64,000 nt of DNA. Source: Flavobacterium sedimenticola (lineage in GTDB: Bacteria; Bacteroidota; Bacteroidia; Flavobacteriales; Flavobacteriaceae). The stretch lies in assembly GCF_030053345.1 (NCBI RefSeq), contig NZ_JASGBP010000010.1, positions 1 to 64,000 of the forward strand. Reading direction: 5' to 3'. Below, one piece after another: positions 34,742 through 44,605 of this stretch (its first letter is position 1; each line of letters begins with the position of its first letter). The notes under the pieces are model-generated. The model had not been told where the DNA came from. It did no database searches and saw nothing but the letters and a program-made list of their open reading frames with translations. The position numbers and the translations under genes were made by a program.

Positions 34742-34749
34742 CAAAGGTA
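34742..34749 (-). promoter_or_regulatory. -7 box (TACCTTTG) for the SpoU-type gene
   Basis: The minus strand reads TACCTTTG in the 33-base gap after the DUF58 gene, suggesting that the methyltransferase-hydrolase pair has its own promoter separate from the MoxR operon. No -33 element is seen at normal spacing. Confidence 0.45.
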
Positions 34750-34757
34750 CTGACTTT

Positions 34758-36089
34758 TTACAAAATACCGCGGGCTTTGATTTCGAGATACTTGTTGATG
34801 GTATCCAAGGTGAGGTTTTCGGGTTGGGTAAGTACCGAATGGATGCCGTATTTTTTCAGTTCGGTGACGATGAGTTTTTTCTCGAAAATAAACTTCTCGG
34901 CAATGACTTTATCGTACACTTCCTGTATCGTTTCGGCTTTTTTATTGGTGATTTGGTTAAGCTCTGTATTTTGAAAAAACACCACGACCAACAAGTGACT
35001 TTTGGCGATACCTTTCAAATAGGGCAATTGACGGTGCAAACCATCCATCGTTTCGAAATTGGTATACAAAATAATCAAACTGCGTTGGTTGATGTTTTTC
35101 TTGATATCGGCATACAATCGCGAGTAATCGCTTTCGAAAAAATCGGTTTTTACACTGTAGAGGTTTTCCAGAATTTTTTGCATTTGCGAAGTGCGTTTCT
35201 CAGCCACTACGCGATTCTCCACTTTTTTGGAGAACGAAAACATACCGGCTTTGTCTTGTTTTTTCAGAATGACATTCGACAATACCAGCGTAGCATTGAT
35301 GGCATAATCCAATAAGCTCATTCCGTTAAAAGGCATTTTCATAACACGCCCTTTATCGATAGCCATGTAAATATTTTGCGATTTTTCGTCCTGGTATTGG
35401 TTCACCATCAAGCTGTTTTTCTTAGCGGTGGCTTTCCAGTTCAACGTTCGGATATCGTCGCCGGGCACGTATTCCTTAATTTGTTCAAACTCCATGGTAT
35501 GCCCGATTCTCCTGATTTTTTTGACACCGTATTGGAATAAATTATTGGAGAAAGCAATCAAATCGTACTTCCGCAACTGAATGTATGACGGATAAGTAGG
35601 CACCATTTGGTTGTGGTCAAATCGGTATCGTTTAGAAACCAATCGCAATGGCGAGGCCACATAAATGTTGAGGCAACCGAAAAAATATTCCCCGCGCTCG
35701 GTAGGACGTAAATAGTACTGAAACTCGTCCTGCGCCGCATTTTTTATCTTACGGATAATTTCAAAATCCCTTATCTGAAACTGCTCGGGAATTTCATCAA
35801 TTACTTTCGCCTGAATTGAAAAGGTGTAATAATTTTTAAGGGTGATAACTATAGGATTGGTATCGCCGTTAGACAGCTTTTCGGGTGTGGTTCGATGCGC
35901 TTCGATTCCTTTTTTATTGCTGAATAAAATCAAGACATCCAACACAAAAAAGACCAAAATGATAAATAAAAGATACCAAGTAGCGCTGTACAACACCGGA
36001 AACATAAAGGCACAGCAAAACAATACTATGATGCCGATAAGCAAATAGAAAAAGAAATTGTTGAGGTACAGTTGTCTAAAAAAGTTCAA
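34758..36089 (-). CDS. DUF58 domain protein
   Basis: The 443-residue protein has two N-terminal membrane helices (about 12-55). It then has the DUF58 core with the EYVPGDDIRTLNWKATAKK motif near residue 212 and a VWA-like C-terminal half (MAIDKGRVMKMPFNGMSLLD near 245). DUF58 proteins are regular genetic partners of MoxR AAA+ ATPases. Here the MoxR gene ends two bases upstream. It is the last gene of the six-gene operon. Confidence 0.9.
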   Translation of the reverse strand: MNFFRQLYLNNFFFYLLIGIIVLFCCAFMFPVLYSATWYLLFIILVFFVLDVLILFSNKKGIEAHRTTPEKLSNGDTNPIVITLKNYYTFSIQAKVIDEIPEQFQIRDFEIIRKIKNAAQDEFQYYLRPTERGEYFFGCLNIYVASPLRLVSKRYRFDHNQMVPTYPSYIQLRKYDLIAFSNNLFQYGVKKIRRIGHTMEFEQIKEYVPGDDIRTLNWKATAKKNSLMVNQYQDEKSQNIYMAIDKGRVMKMPFNGMSLLDYAINATLVLSNVILKKQDKAGMFSFSKKVENRVVAEKRTSQMQKILENLYSVKTDFFESDYSRLYADIKKNINQRSLIILYTNFETMDGLHRQLPYLKGIAKSHLLVVVFFQNTELNQITNKKAETIQEVYDKVIAEKFIFEKKLIVTELKKYGIHSVLTQPENLTLDTINKYLEIKARGIL

Positions 36090-36091
36090 AA

Positions 36092-37096
36092 CTATCTTGG
36101 GATTTCGATGCTTTCAATAATTTGTTTGATGATTTCCACGCTGGTTAAACCTTCCATTTCGCGCTCCGGCGTTACAATAACACGGTGCTGCAATACCGGA
36201 ATCGCAGCGTCTTTGATGTCCTCGGGTGTTACAAAATCGCGTCCTCTGATGGCCGCAAAACCTTTGGCCGCATTCAAAATGGCAATCGAAGCTCTCGGCG
36301 AAGCACCCAAGTACAAAAACGCATTTTCACGGGTATTCACGACCAACTTGGCAATGTATTGCAATAGGTTAGGTTCTACTAAAATTTGTTTCACCAAACC
36401 TTGATAGTTCATAACATCGTCAGCACTCAGTATCGGTTTGATATGATCTAACTTACCTGTATTTTGAAGGTTGTGTTCTCTGTGGATGATATCGATTTCT
36501 TCATTTAATTTCGGATAATCAATGTTGATTTTGAATAAGAAACGGTCTAATTGGGCTTCCGGTAAACGATAGGTTCCTTCTTGCTCAATCGGATTTTGCG
36601 TGGCCAATACAATGAATGGTTTGTCGAGTGTATAACAATGCCCGTCGATGGTAATTTGACGTTCTTCCATGACTTCAAACAAGGCCGCTTGTGTTTTGGC
36701 CGGCGCGCGATTGATTTCGTCAATTAAAACCAAATTCGAAAATACCGGTCCTTTTTTGAATTCAAATTCCGATTTTTTCAAATCGAATACCGAAGTTCCC
36801 AGGATGTCTGAAGGCATCAAATCGGGTGTAAACTGAATCCGGCTGAAATCGACCGAAATGGTTTTGGCAATAATTTTGGCCGTCATGGTTTTGGCCACGC
36901 CCGGAACACCTTCAATAAGCACGTGTCCGTTGGCTAAAATAGACACCAACAATTGGTCGATCATTTTATGCTGACCTACAATGACGGTTTCCATTTCGGC
37001 TTTAATTTTATCTATGCTTTCACGAAGCGGCTCAAGGTTTAATCTTGACTGAAAGTTGACACTTTCATTGCTTTCGAAGTTTTCTGTATTTTCCAT
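36092..37096 (-). CDS. MoxR-family AAA+ ATPase
   Basis: The 334-residue cytoplasmic ATPase has Walker A GVPGVAKT near residue 60, the MoxR/AAA_3 Walker B LVLIDEINRAPAKTQAAL near 125, sensor 1 ATQNPIEQEGTYRLPEAQLD near 160, and the C-terminal lid domain with ASPRASIAIL near 265. MoxR ATPases act as chaperones for metal-insertion or complex assembly together with VWA/DUF58 proteins. The start overlaps the DUF4350 stop by one base. Confidence 0.95.
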   Translation of the reverse strand: MENTENFESNESVNFQSRLNLEPLRESIDKIKAEMETVIVGQHKMIDQLLVSILANGHVLIEGVPGVAKTMTAKIIAKTISVDFSRIQFTPDLMPSDILGTSVFDLKKSEFEFKKGPVFSNLVLIDEINRAPAKTQAALFEVMEERQITIDGHCYTLDKPFIVLATQNPIEQEGTYRLPEAQLDRFLFKINIDYPKLNEEIDIIHREHNLQNTGKLDHIKPILSADDVMNYQGLVKQILVEPNLLQYIAKLVVNTRENAFLYLGASPRASIAILNAAKGFAAIRGRDFVTPEDIKDAAIPVLQHRVIVTPEREMEGLTSVEIIKQIIESIEIPR

Positions 37097-38295
37097 TAGT
37101 TGATAATTTTTTCTATTGCATTATTGATTTCAATTAAATCACTTTCTATACTTTGATGGTAGCTTTTTCGCTGATAATTAATCAAATATACCAAGTGTTC
37201 TATATCTTTTAGGTCTTTTCCAGTTTTTAAATGTAATTTTTTGATAAAATTTTCATCCAAAACCGTAGTGTCAATCAGGTATTCGTTGCGTACTCTTTCC
37301 AAAAAGTAAATGATTTTTTTATCAATCAAGTTTTGATGATTGCCTTCCTGATAGTATAAATTACCGATGGTTTTGGTAAAATCGACGGTAGTATTGGGCA
37401 ACGGTTTAATAATCGGGATAACGCGTTGTCTTCGTTTGGCGTTAAAAATCATAAAGACAACAATACCTATCAAGAAAGTATACCACGCATACCGCAACGC
37501 CGGTTGGCTTAAAATATAGCGGAACGGTGAGCCCGATTCGGAGATGCCGGTTTGGGCTTTGGTAAACCAAAAGAGGTCACCTTTGGGTACATAAGAAAGG
37601 ACTTTACTCGCATAGTCGGCGTGATTGTCTTTGAGCAAATGGTAATTGGTAAAAGCCACCGGCTGTAAGTGAATGATAAAGTTTCCTTTTTTGTACGGGA
37701 TTTTGATGAAATTGACTTTTTTATTGGCATCGGTTCCCTGATACCCTAAAACCGTGGTGGTTAAGGTGTCAAAGCTCGAGAAGAAATACGTGCCGGCACC
37801 TTTGCTGAGGTCGTATTTCTGATTCCCCAATTGGGTATTGGCCAACCAACAATCGGTTTTGTTATCGATGTTGAATGCTGATTCTAATTTTATCTTTAGC
37901 GAATCGGTGAAGATTTTAGGCAAATGTTGGACACTCAAAAAAGCCGTGTTTCCGTGACTCACAAAGTAGAACATCTCATTGGTTGATTCGTCGTCAATGA
38001 CATATTCATCGCAGATATTCATCAGTGTTCCCTTTATTTTATACCCATTTTGGTTGTCGTAATCGTATTGACGGTCCAAAAACTCATAAAAGGTGTTGTT
38101 GATTTTTTTAATCTTAGTACCGCCCAAAACGTTTTCGGCTTCCTGATCAAAAACATACAACCCGAACGGCACTTTGTCTTTAATGATATAGCTTGGTCTC
38201 CAATCTACCGGTTTGGGTCGTACCGCATCAATATAAATGACAATGCCCAGCAGAACCACCAAAAAGAAGATGTATATTTTTAACGTTCTGCTCAT
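37096..38295 (-). CDS. DUF4350-type membrane protein
   Basis: The 399-residue protein has an N-terminal helix (IYIFFLVVLLGIVIYI), a large extracytoplasmic domain (about 25-265) containing PFGLYVFDQEAENVL, a second helix near 275-290 (YAWYTFLIGIVVFMIF), and a cytoplasmic tail of about 100 residues. This is the layout of DUF4350 proteins found in MoxR/DUF58 clusters. It overlaps the DUF4129 gene by four bases. Function unknown. Confidence 0.82.
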   Translation of the reverse strand: MSRTLKIYIFFLVVLLGIVIYIDAVRPKPVDWRPSYIIKDKVPFGLYVFDQEAENVLGGTKIKKINNTFYEFLDRQYDYDNQNGYKIKGTLMNICDEYVIDDESTNEMFYFVSHGNTAFLSVQHLPKIFTDSLKIKLESAFNIDNKTDCWLANTQLGNQKYDLSKGAGTYFFSSFDTLTTTVLGYQGTDANKKVNFIKIPYKKGNFIIHLQPVAFTNYHLLKDNHADYASKVLSYVPKGDLFWFTKAQTGISESGSPFRYILSQPALRYAWYTFLIGIVVFMIFNAKRRQRVIPIIKPLPNTTVDFTKTIGNLYYQEGNHQNLIDKKIIYFLERVRNEYLIDTTVLDENFIKKLHLKTGKDLKDIEHLVYLINYQRKSYHQSIESDLIEINNAIEKIIN

Positions 38296-39053
38296 AGTCG
38301 TAGGGATTGTATGGTGGTTTCAAACGCTTTCTTTGCATGGCGAAACGTAGGCTCGGTCATCTCAAATTCACCGTACCAAATGTAATTGTACAGGTAGGAT
38401 AAATATTGGAAATCGGATCTCAAATCGGACGATTGAATTTCGTATACATAATCGGTGTTGGTTTTATCGGCATGCCATTCGATAATACTTTTTTCCGACA
38501 TCCGTTTTAAAACCCAGAGATAGTAATAGCGCACCGCCAAACGATTGTTGCCTTCTTTTAAGGTTTGAGCAATCAATTTTTCGAAGTCAACGTGCACTAA
38601 GTTTTTCTCAATATCGTCATCGTGAATGATTTTTTTGGTGGTCGATTTGCCAAACACCCATTGTCCTTCTTTGTTAAGAATGATTTTTACAATAAGGTAA
38701 ATCACATAAATGACAATCAGCGCTGCAATGACTTTAAGCGTGATTTCGACATAATTTTTGGAAACGTTCATGTCCGATAGCCCGAAAATCTTACGAAACC
38801 AGTAGGCAAGCCATTCTTTAAATTTATCCCAAAGACTTTTCTCTTCTAATTGTACTTCGTATTGAAAGTCACTGTCTTTGTATTTTTCCTTGTAATCGGA
38901 AGGGAATTTTGTGGGGATTACCACGGAGTTTTGGTCAATGCGAATATCATTTTCGGTATAGGTTACAGTTTTCTTTTCGGCGGTAGCCAAAGAATCTTGC
39001 GCCCATAAAGGAGCGGCTGTCAGTAACCAAAAAAGAAAAAGAAATTTATTCAC
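38292..39053 (-). CDS. DUF4129-type membrane protein
   Basis: The 253-residue protein has a signal peptide (FLFLFWLLTAAPLWAQ), a short periplasmic region, one membrane helix (VIAALIVIYVIYLIVKIIL, about 110-130) and a cytoplasmic C-terminal domain with the DUF4129 look: RLAVRYYYLWVLKRM near 177 and LRSDFQYLSYLYNYIWYGEF near 210. DUF4129 domains usually accompany transglutaminase-like or MoxR/DUF58 systems. It overlaps the next-upstream gene by eight bases. Confidence 0.85.
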   Translation of the reverse strand: MNKFLFLFWLLTAAPLWAQDSLATAEKKTVTYTENDIRIDQNSVVIPTKFPSDYKEKYKDSDFQYEVQLEEKSLWDKFKEWLAYWFRKIFGLSDMNVSKNYVEITLKVIAALIVIYVIYLIVKIILNKEGQWVFGKSTTKKIIHDDDIEKNLVHVDFEKLIAQTLKEGNNRLAVRYYYLWVLKRMSEKSIIEWHADKTNTDYVYEIQSSDLRSDFQYLSYLYNYIWYGEFEMTEPTFRHAKKAFETTIQSLRL

Positions 39054-39987
39054 TGCCGATTAAATCTATAGAATGATCTGCGCTTTTGTTTTCATTGTGT
39101 TCGATTCGGCTGTAATACACCAGGCCTTGGTTTATCATCAAAATGTTGTTCATGATGTAACTCATCAAAATAGAAATCACCATCACTATGGTCATCATAA
39201 TGCGGAAGGTAGAAAAGGCATCACCGTCAGCCTCCATGTTTTGGGTTGATGATACCATAGAGACAATTCCGAACATGTACGGAATCATCGTAAAAACGGA
39301 CATCGTAATTTGAATGATGATGTAAATTACCATGGTCGAACCTACAATAGGGAAGTATTGACTTAAAATACTGCGAAACCCTTGTCCGTAGGCTGAAAAC
39401 AATCCTTTGTCTGTATTTAAATATTCGAAGAAACTCAAGGTAATCCAACTGAATGCCGTAGGAATGGCAAACAACAATAGCGGAATCCCAATCAAAATAA
39501 AACACAATAAAATCAATACAACAAATACTAAAATGAGTAACGGCGTGATAATAAAAAGTGTTCCCAAGAAGAAAATCAGAATTTTTCCGAAACGACTTTT
39601 GAACTGTTGTAAAATTTCTTTGGAACTAAAAGAATTGCCGTTATGTTTATCGTATAAATCAAAATAAATTACCGGTATCGCATAGCTGAGCATACTCATA
39701 AATACCAAGAACAGGAAAAAGAACAGGGCTACGGCAACCACCACTAAAAAGTTATTGGAAAGGTAATTTTCAAGATATTGTGAATTATCCATACCGTTGC
39801 GATCGAAGCGCAAGACAAAGTCGAAATACACTTGGAACAGGAAATACGATAAGACCACCATAATCAAAAGCAGCGGACCACTAATGGTAAAATAATTTTT
39901 CAAATAGTGCTTGCCGGTTTGTCTGAAAAAACCAAAGGTATCGCTCACGTAATCGCCAAAATCTCTTCTTTTAAAAAGTGTAAACAT
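39046..39987 (-). CDS. Multipass membrane protein of the SpoIIM-MoxR operon
   Basis: The 313-residue protein has about six hydrophobic helices, including very hydrophobic segments near 30-50, 80-105, 135-175 and 205-225. No catalytic motif is visible. It begins with a short amphipathic cytoplasmic segment (FKRRDFGDYVSDTFGFFRQT). Membrane proteins of this type sit in the same place of the operon across Bacteroidetes. The start codon overlaps the SpoIIM stop (TGATG). Confidence 0.8.
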   Translation of the reverse strand: MFTLFKRRDFGDYVSDTFGFFRQTGKHYLKNYFTISGPLLLIMVVLSYFLFQVYFDFVLRFDRNGMDNSQYLENYLSNNFLVVVAVALFFFLFLVFMSMLSYAIPVIYFDLYDKHNGNSFSSKEILQQFKSRFGKILIFFLGTLFIITPLLILVFVVLILLCFILIGIPLLLFAIPTAFSWITLSFFEYLNTDKGLFSAYGQGFRSILSQYFPIVGSTMVIYIIIQITMSVFTMIPYMFGIVSMVSSTQNMEADGDAFSTFRIMMTIVMVISILMSYIMNNILMINQGLVYYSRIEHNENKSADHSIDLIGSE

Positions 39988-40955
39988 CAGGTAGGAGGAT
40001 TTAATTTTTTAAACACAAAAGTAGGATATACCAAAAAGTAAAACCCGATAATCGATAGCGTGCCCAAAATAATGACCACATTCAACCAGCCCGGCATTTC
40101 GATGGCATATCGGGTGATAAAACCTTCCAAAAAACCGGCGGCTATGGTAAACGGTATGGTACTTAAAAATATTTTTAGACTGTCTTTAAAGCCAATTTTA
40201 AAGGAGTTCAGTCGGGAATACGTTTTCGGAAAAAGAATAGAAGCGCCCAAAATAAAGCCACATCCGGCTTCAATCACCATTCCGAAAATCTCCATGGAAC
40301 CGTGAATCCAAATACCGCTCACACTTTGCCAAAAAACACCTTGTTGGTAAAAGAAATATTGGAAAGAGCCAAGCATAATGCAATTTTGAATCAACACCAA
40401 AAAAGTACCGATTCCTCCGAAAACACCATAAATATAACACCGCGCTCCTACATAAAGGTTATTGAGCGTAATTCCGATAAAGCTTCCCCAATTGCTGCCC
40501 GACTTATACACCGCAACCGGATTGCCTTCTTTGATGTTTTCCAAAGTCATGTTGACATAACTATCGCCCAAGATCAAACGGACAAAGTTTTCGTCGTATT
40601 TGGCAGAAACCACGCCAATAGCTACGGAAGCAAAGAATAAAATAAAGGCATATTTAAGGTATCTTTTGTATTGGTATACCAGCAACGGTACTTCGGTCGA
40701 AAAAAAATAAACCAATCTATTTTTCTCTTCGCGCTTGGTTTTGTATATTTTCTGATAAATTTGTGACGCTAAATAATTGAGGTAAACAACGGTCTTGCTT
40801 TTAGGGTAGTACGTTTGTGCGTAGGACAAATCGTTAACCAAATGAATGTACAAACTGGCCATTTCATCCGGATTTTTTTTAGCTTTACCAAAAATAGCTT
40901 GCTCAAAGTCGAGCCATTTTTGTTTATTTTGTTTTATGAATGCAACTTCCCTCAT
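39987..40955 (-). CDS. SpoIIM-like (stage II sporulation M family) membrane protein
   Basis: The 322-residue protein has a charged N-terminal ~100 residues and then the SpoIIM membrane domain of about five helices, with GVFGGIGTFLVLIQNCIMLG near 185 and the conserved WIHGSMEIFGMVIEAGCGF near 222. In sporulating Firmicutes SpoIIM works in peptidoglycan remodelling. This organism does not sporulate, so the name reflects only the domain. It heads the six-gene MoxR operon and diverges from the RDD gene with only 20 bases between start codons. Confidence 0.88.
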   Translation of the reverse strand: MREVAFIKQNKQKWLDFEQAIFGKAKKNPDEMASLYIHLVNDLSYAQTYYPKSKTVVYLNYLASQIYQKIYKTKREEKNRLVYFFSTEVPLLVYQYKRYLKYAFILFFASVAIGVVSAKYDENFVRLILGDSYVNMTLENIKEGNPVAVYKSGSNWGSFIGITLNNLYVGARCYIYGVFGGIGTFLVLIQNCIMLGSFQYFFYQQGVFWQSVSGIWIHGSMEIFGMVIEAGCGFILGASILFPKTYSRLNSFKIGFKDSLKIFLSTIPFTIAAGFLEGFITRYAIEMPGWLNVVIILGTLSIIGFYFLVYPTFVFKKLNPPT

Positions 40956-40975
40956 CGAATGCTAAAATAGGAATT

Positions 40976-41719
40976 ATGACACAACTTTCCATAAATACCA
41001 CTCAAAATGTTATTATAAATTTTACAGCGGCTTCTGTAGGGGAACGTATCGGTGCCTATGTGCTTGATTTTCTGATTAAAACAGCCTATATCATAGTGGT
41101 TTTTTATATATTCTTTTACACACTCAACCTCAATCTGATTATTGAACAACTCGACAGATGGTCGCAAATGGCCATTTATATGATGTTTTTTTTGCCGGTT
41201 GTATTTTACTCTTTAGTGCAGGAATCGTTGTTGGAAGGACAAACGTTAGGCAAAAAATTAGTCAAAATAAAAGTGGTGAAAATTGACGGCTATCAGGCCG
41301 GTTTCGGTGACTATTTAATTCGATGGTTATTTCGTTTGATTGATATTACCATGGCCAGCGGCATTATCGGGTTGGTTTGTATGGTGGTCAACAAGAAGGT
41401 ACAGCGTTTGGGTGATATTTCGGCCGGAACGGCAGTCATCACGCTTAAGAATAAAGTCACCATCAACAGCACCATTTTGGAAGAATTGGAAGAAGAATAC
41501 AAACCGAAGTATCCTTTGGTTATCAAGCTTTCGGATAATGATGCCCGAATTATTAAGGAAACGTTTCATAGCGCCGTTAAAAATGCCGATTATGTTATTT
41601 TAAACAAATTAACGGCAAAAATTGAACAAGTTACCGGCATCAAGAATGATTTGGGAAGTACTCGTGAGTTTATTCAAACGATACTGAAAGATTACAATTA
41701 TTACACGCAGAACATGTAA
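40976..41719 (+). CDS. RDD family membrane protein
   Basis: The 247-residue protein has an RDD domain: an N-terminal VGERIGAYVLDFLIKTAYII helix near residue 18, further helices near 60 and 125, and GQTLGKKLVKIKVV near 93. A soluble tail of about 75 residues follows. RDD proteins are small membrane proteins often linked with SpoIIM/MoxR clusters; a transport role has been suggested for some. The ATG at 40976 is used because the longer frame from 40940 lies within the divergent spoIIM-like gene. It abuts the convergent T9SS type B gene with no gap. Confidence 0.88.
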   Translation: MTQLSINTTQNVIINFTAASVGERIGAYVLDFLIKTAYIIVVFYIFFYTLNLNLIIEQLDRWSQMAIYMMFFLPVVFYSLVQESLLEGQTLGKKLVKIKVVKIDGYQAGFGDYLIRWLFRLIDITMASGIIGLVCMVVNKKVQRLGDISAGTAVITLKNKVTINSTILEELEEEYKPKYPLVIKLSDNDARIIKETFHSAVKNADYVILNKLTAKIEQVTGIKNDLGSTREFIQTILKDYNYYTQNM

Positions 41720-43510
41720 TTAGTGAATAATATACAGGTATCCGGTTAAAGGTTCCGGATAATCGGGGTCATTGAGAAAAAGTACATAAAAATACGTGCC
41801 GTCGGGTGCATTTTTACTGCCCAAGCCTTCCTTGATATAACCGTCCCAATTTTCGGTATTTTGATCTCCGGTCCAAACTAATTTTCCCCAACGGTTGTAC
41901 ACTTCCAATTTGAAATTGACAAATATGTCGCGCAAACCGGCGATGTAAAACGTATCGTTGAGTGAATCATTATTGGCCGAAACAAAATTGTATACGGTAG
42001 GCGGACAATTTCGGGTGGTCAATAGAAAAGAAGTTACCGCATAGCAATTTTCATTATCAATGCGCACAAAAATTTCTTTGGGTGTCGTTACAGCCACATA
42101 ACTGGTTGTGTTTAGTATTGGGTTTAGTCCAATGGCTGCGTCTTCAGCGGTTTCATAAAAATAAACGGTGTTCGCAAAATCGGTTTTGACCGCATCTTCA
42201 TAGGCTGAAAAATCAAAGGTTCCTTGTGTAAGGCCTTCATTACAACTCACTAAATTTTCCAAAATGTTGAAAGTAGGCGAAACGCCCAAAACTTCATTCA
42301 CGGCAAAGGCATTATTGTTCTCAATCATTTCAGTGACTATGCCGGTACCGTCGCCTTTGTCATCCACTACAATGCGAATTTCAAAATTGGACGGAATCGT
42401 ATCAGGCAGCGTCAAACTGATTTGGGAACTGATGGATCCGTTAACCGGAATGACCACTTCGGTTTCCAAGAGTAACATTAGTTGTCCGTTAACGTAAATG
42501 GCAATCGGAGTGCCCACCGGTAATGGGCCGGTACAATTCAAATTAGACACCGTATAATTCACATTAACGGTTCTCGAATCACATTGTTTGTTCACAGAGT
42601 CAATGGTAACCGTTCCGTCAGGAAGCTGACTGTTTAATTTGGTTACCACGGTATTGATCATCACAAAATCTTGAAAAGAAGTCAAGGTGATTTCCGCTGA
42701 AGTATCCCCGATAGCAATATTGTTTTGAATGTTGTACACATCCAAGTCCATATTGTACAAGGTAGTACTGTTGTTGAAAGAATTGGTGCCGTTAAAAACA
42801 TTCGTCGGCGGATTTAAGCTGTTGTTGAGCAAATCGCCGTTAATACGAAATTCCTCTGTAGCCAAACCCGAATCGCCTTCCCACGCCAAAAAACCCACTT
42901 TAGAGTTGGCGTTGTCCACCACATACAAATTACTTAATGTAATGTCTAATTGATCAGGAACGCCCTCCAAACCATCATATACATTAATTTGATTTTGAGG
43001 TAACGCGGTATTTCGGTAAATAATCAATATGGCCCAACCGGCAAAATTAGTACGTCTGGTGGCATGCAAATCTTCAAAAGCGGTAATGTCTAAATCCGAT
43101 AGCGTATAATTGCCGTTTCCGGTATTTTGAATAAAAGCCGTCACATCTTTAAAAGCACTGAAATAGGTAAACGTCACGCCATCAAATACTCGGGCATACC
43201 CAAATGTTCTGTCGGGCGTCATGGCTGTCGAATTTAAGGTGACATTGAAATCGCCGTCGCCACTACCGGCCCAGTACAGATACGCTTTTTCAATACTGTC
43301 ATTCGGTCCCAAATTCAAAGACGCCGAAGACGATGTTCCGGTGACTAAACTGAGTGTCGAATTGTTTTCCACACTATTCATTGTGTTCCCGAAAAAGGTA
43401 AAATCAAACGGACCGTTGAACTGCTGGTATAAGGTAATATCCTGCCCGCTCATACCGTAAAAGTTGAGAAACAAGGCAATAAAACACAGCAATTTTCGTT
43501 TTAAAATCAA
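41720..43510 (-). CDS. T9SS type B sorting domain surface protein
   Basis: The 596-residue protein has a signal peptide (LLCFIALFLNFYGMSGQ). A long beta-rich ectodomain follows (DUF3344/CARDB-like appearance, with AYLYWAGSGDGDF near 73, and a VNYTVSNLNCTGPLPVG-type segment near 318). The last ~85 residues are a gliding-motility-associated type B sorting domain (FVSANNDSLNDTFYIAGL, then VYNRWGKLVW, NWDGY and PDGTYFYVL). It should be exported by T9SS and displayed on the surface, perhaps as an adhesin. It is monocistronic. Confidence 0.9.
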   Translation of the reverse strand: MILKRKLLCFIALFLNFYGMSGQDITLYQQFNGPFDFTFFGNTMNSVENNSTLSLVTGTSSSASLNLGPNDSIEKAYLYWAGSGDGDFNVTLNSTAMTPDRTFGYARVFDGVTFTYFSAFKDVTAFIQNTGNGNYTLSDLDITAFEDLHATRRTNFAGWAILIIYRNTALPQNQINVYDGLEGVPDQLDITLSNLYVVDNANSKVGFLAWEGDSGLATEEFRINGDLLNNSLNPPTNVFNGTNSFNNSTTLYNMDLDVYNIQNNIAIGDTSAEITLTSFQDFVMINTVVTKLNSQLPDGTVTIDSVNKQCDSRTVNVNYTVSNLNCTGPLPVGTPIAIYVNGQLMLLLETEVVIPVNGSISSQISLTLPDTIPSNFEIRIVVDDKGDGTGIVTEMIENNNAFAVNEVLGVSPTFNILENLVSCNEGLTQGTFDFSAYEDAVKTDFANTVYFYETAEDAAIGLNPILNTTSYVAVTTPKEIFVRIDNENCYAVTSFLLTTRNCPPTVYNFVSANNDSLNDTFYIAGLRDIFVNFKLEVYNRWGKLVWTGDQNTENWDGYIKEGLGSKNAPDGTYFYVLFLNDPDYPEPLTGYLYIIH

Positions 43511-43627
43511 GTATACATTGAGTTTAATTAGGTTAAAAGTAACTATTTATTTTGAAATTCTTATTTTTCTGGTGTTGAATGCTATTAAAAAATAAATGTT
43601 TAATTTTCCAAAGTCTAAATTGAACTT

Positions 43628-44605
43628 GTGAAAAACTATACGGTAAGGCGTTATTCTTCTAATGATTTTGAGCTTTGGAATACTTTTGTAAGCGAAGCCA
43701 AAAACGCTACGTTTCTCTTTCATCGCGACTTTATGGAATACCACGCCGATCGTTTTGAGGATTACTCTTTGATGGTTTTCGCCGCCGATGATTTGGTTTC
43801 CGTTATTCCGGCGCATCGTGTGGGGAATCGTGTGTTCTCGCATGCCGGATTAACCTATGGAGGTTTTGTTTTTAACGCCAAAATTAAATTGGGAGAAGTC
43901 ATCGTCATTGCACAGTCGGTATTAGCTTTTCTGCATCAGCAGCAAATTCAATCCCTGCAAATCAAAATGGTTCCAACCATTTACCATACTTTTTTTGCCG
44001 ACGAAATGGCTTATGCTTTGTTTTTGACGAAAGCCCAATTGATTCGAAGAGATTGTCTTTCGGTCATCGATTTGCAGAAACCGTTTTCCATAACCAAAAC
44101 CCGCAAAGTAAGTATACGTCGTGGCGAAAAGAACCGTTTGGTTATTAAAGAGGAATTGGAATTTGATTTGTTTTGGAACGAAATTTTGATTCCGAATTTA
44201 CAAAGAAAATACGGTGCTCAACCGGTGCACACCGCAGCGGAGATTCGCCAATTGCAACACCGTTTTCCTCATAATATTCGTCATTTCAATGTGTATTATG
44301 AGGGGCAGATTGTCGCCGGAACTACTGTTTTTGTGACCGATACCGTCGCGCATCCGCAATATATTTCGGGGAATGTCCAAAAAAACGAGTTGGGCAGTTT
44401 GGATTTTTTATACCATCATTTAATCACTGATGTTTTTCCCGATAAAACTTATTTTGATTTTGGTCCGTCACACGAAGAAAACGGTCAAAAAATCAACGAG
44501 GGCATTTTGTTTTGGAAAGAAAGTTTCGGCGCCAAAACCACCGTTCAGGATTTTTACGAAGTAGCCACCGCCCATTACCCATTACTTGAAAACGTCTTGA
44601 TATGA
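43628..44605 (+). CDS. GNAT/FemAB-like acyltransferase of the polysaccharide locus
   Basis: The 325-residue protein starts with GTG at 43628; no ATG is available nearby. The look is that of the double-GNAT Acetyltransf_6/FemAB-like group: [20 protein letters not shown] near residue 16, [13 protein letters not shown] near 160, and [17 protein letters not shown] near 220 followed by [20 protein letters not shown]. It overlaps the next gene by four bases (ATGA). It may N-acylate the amino sugar made by the neighbouring aminotransferase, which is inferred from context. Confidence 0.78.
   Translation: MKNYTVRRYSSNDFELWNTFVSEAKNATFLFHRDFMEYHADRFEDYSLMVFAADDLVSVIPAHRVGNRVFSHAGLTYGGFVFNAKIKLGEVIVIAQSVLAFLHQQQIQSLQIKMVPTIYHTFFADEMAYALFLTKAQLIRRDCLSVIDLQKPFSITKTRKVSIRRGEKNRLVIKEELEFDLFWNEILIPNLQRKYGAQPVHTAAEIRQLQHRFPHNIRHFNVYYEGQIVAGTTVFVTDTVAHPQYISGNVQKNELGSLDFLYHHLITDVFPDKTYFDFGPSHEENGQKINEGILFWKESFGAKTTVQDFYEVATAHYPLLENVLI

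Noticed and set aside
39987..40955. SpoIIM domain as evidence of sporulation
   Set aside because: The domain is common in non-sporulating Bacteroidetes and no other sporulation gene is present.
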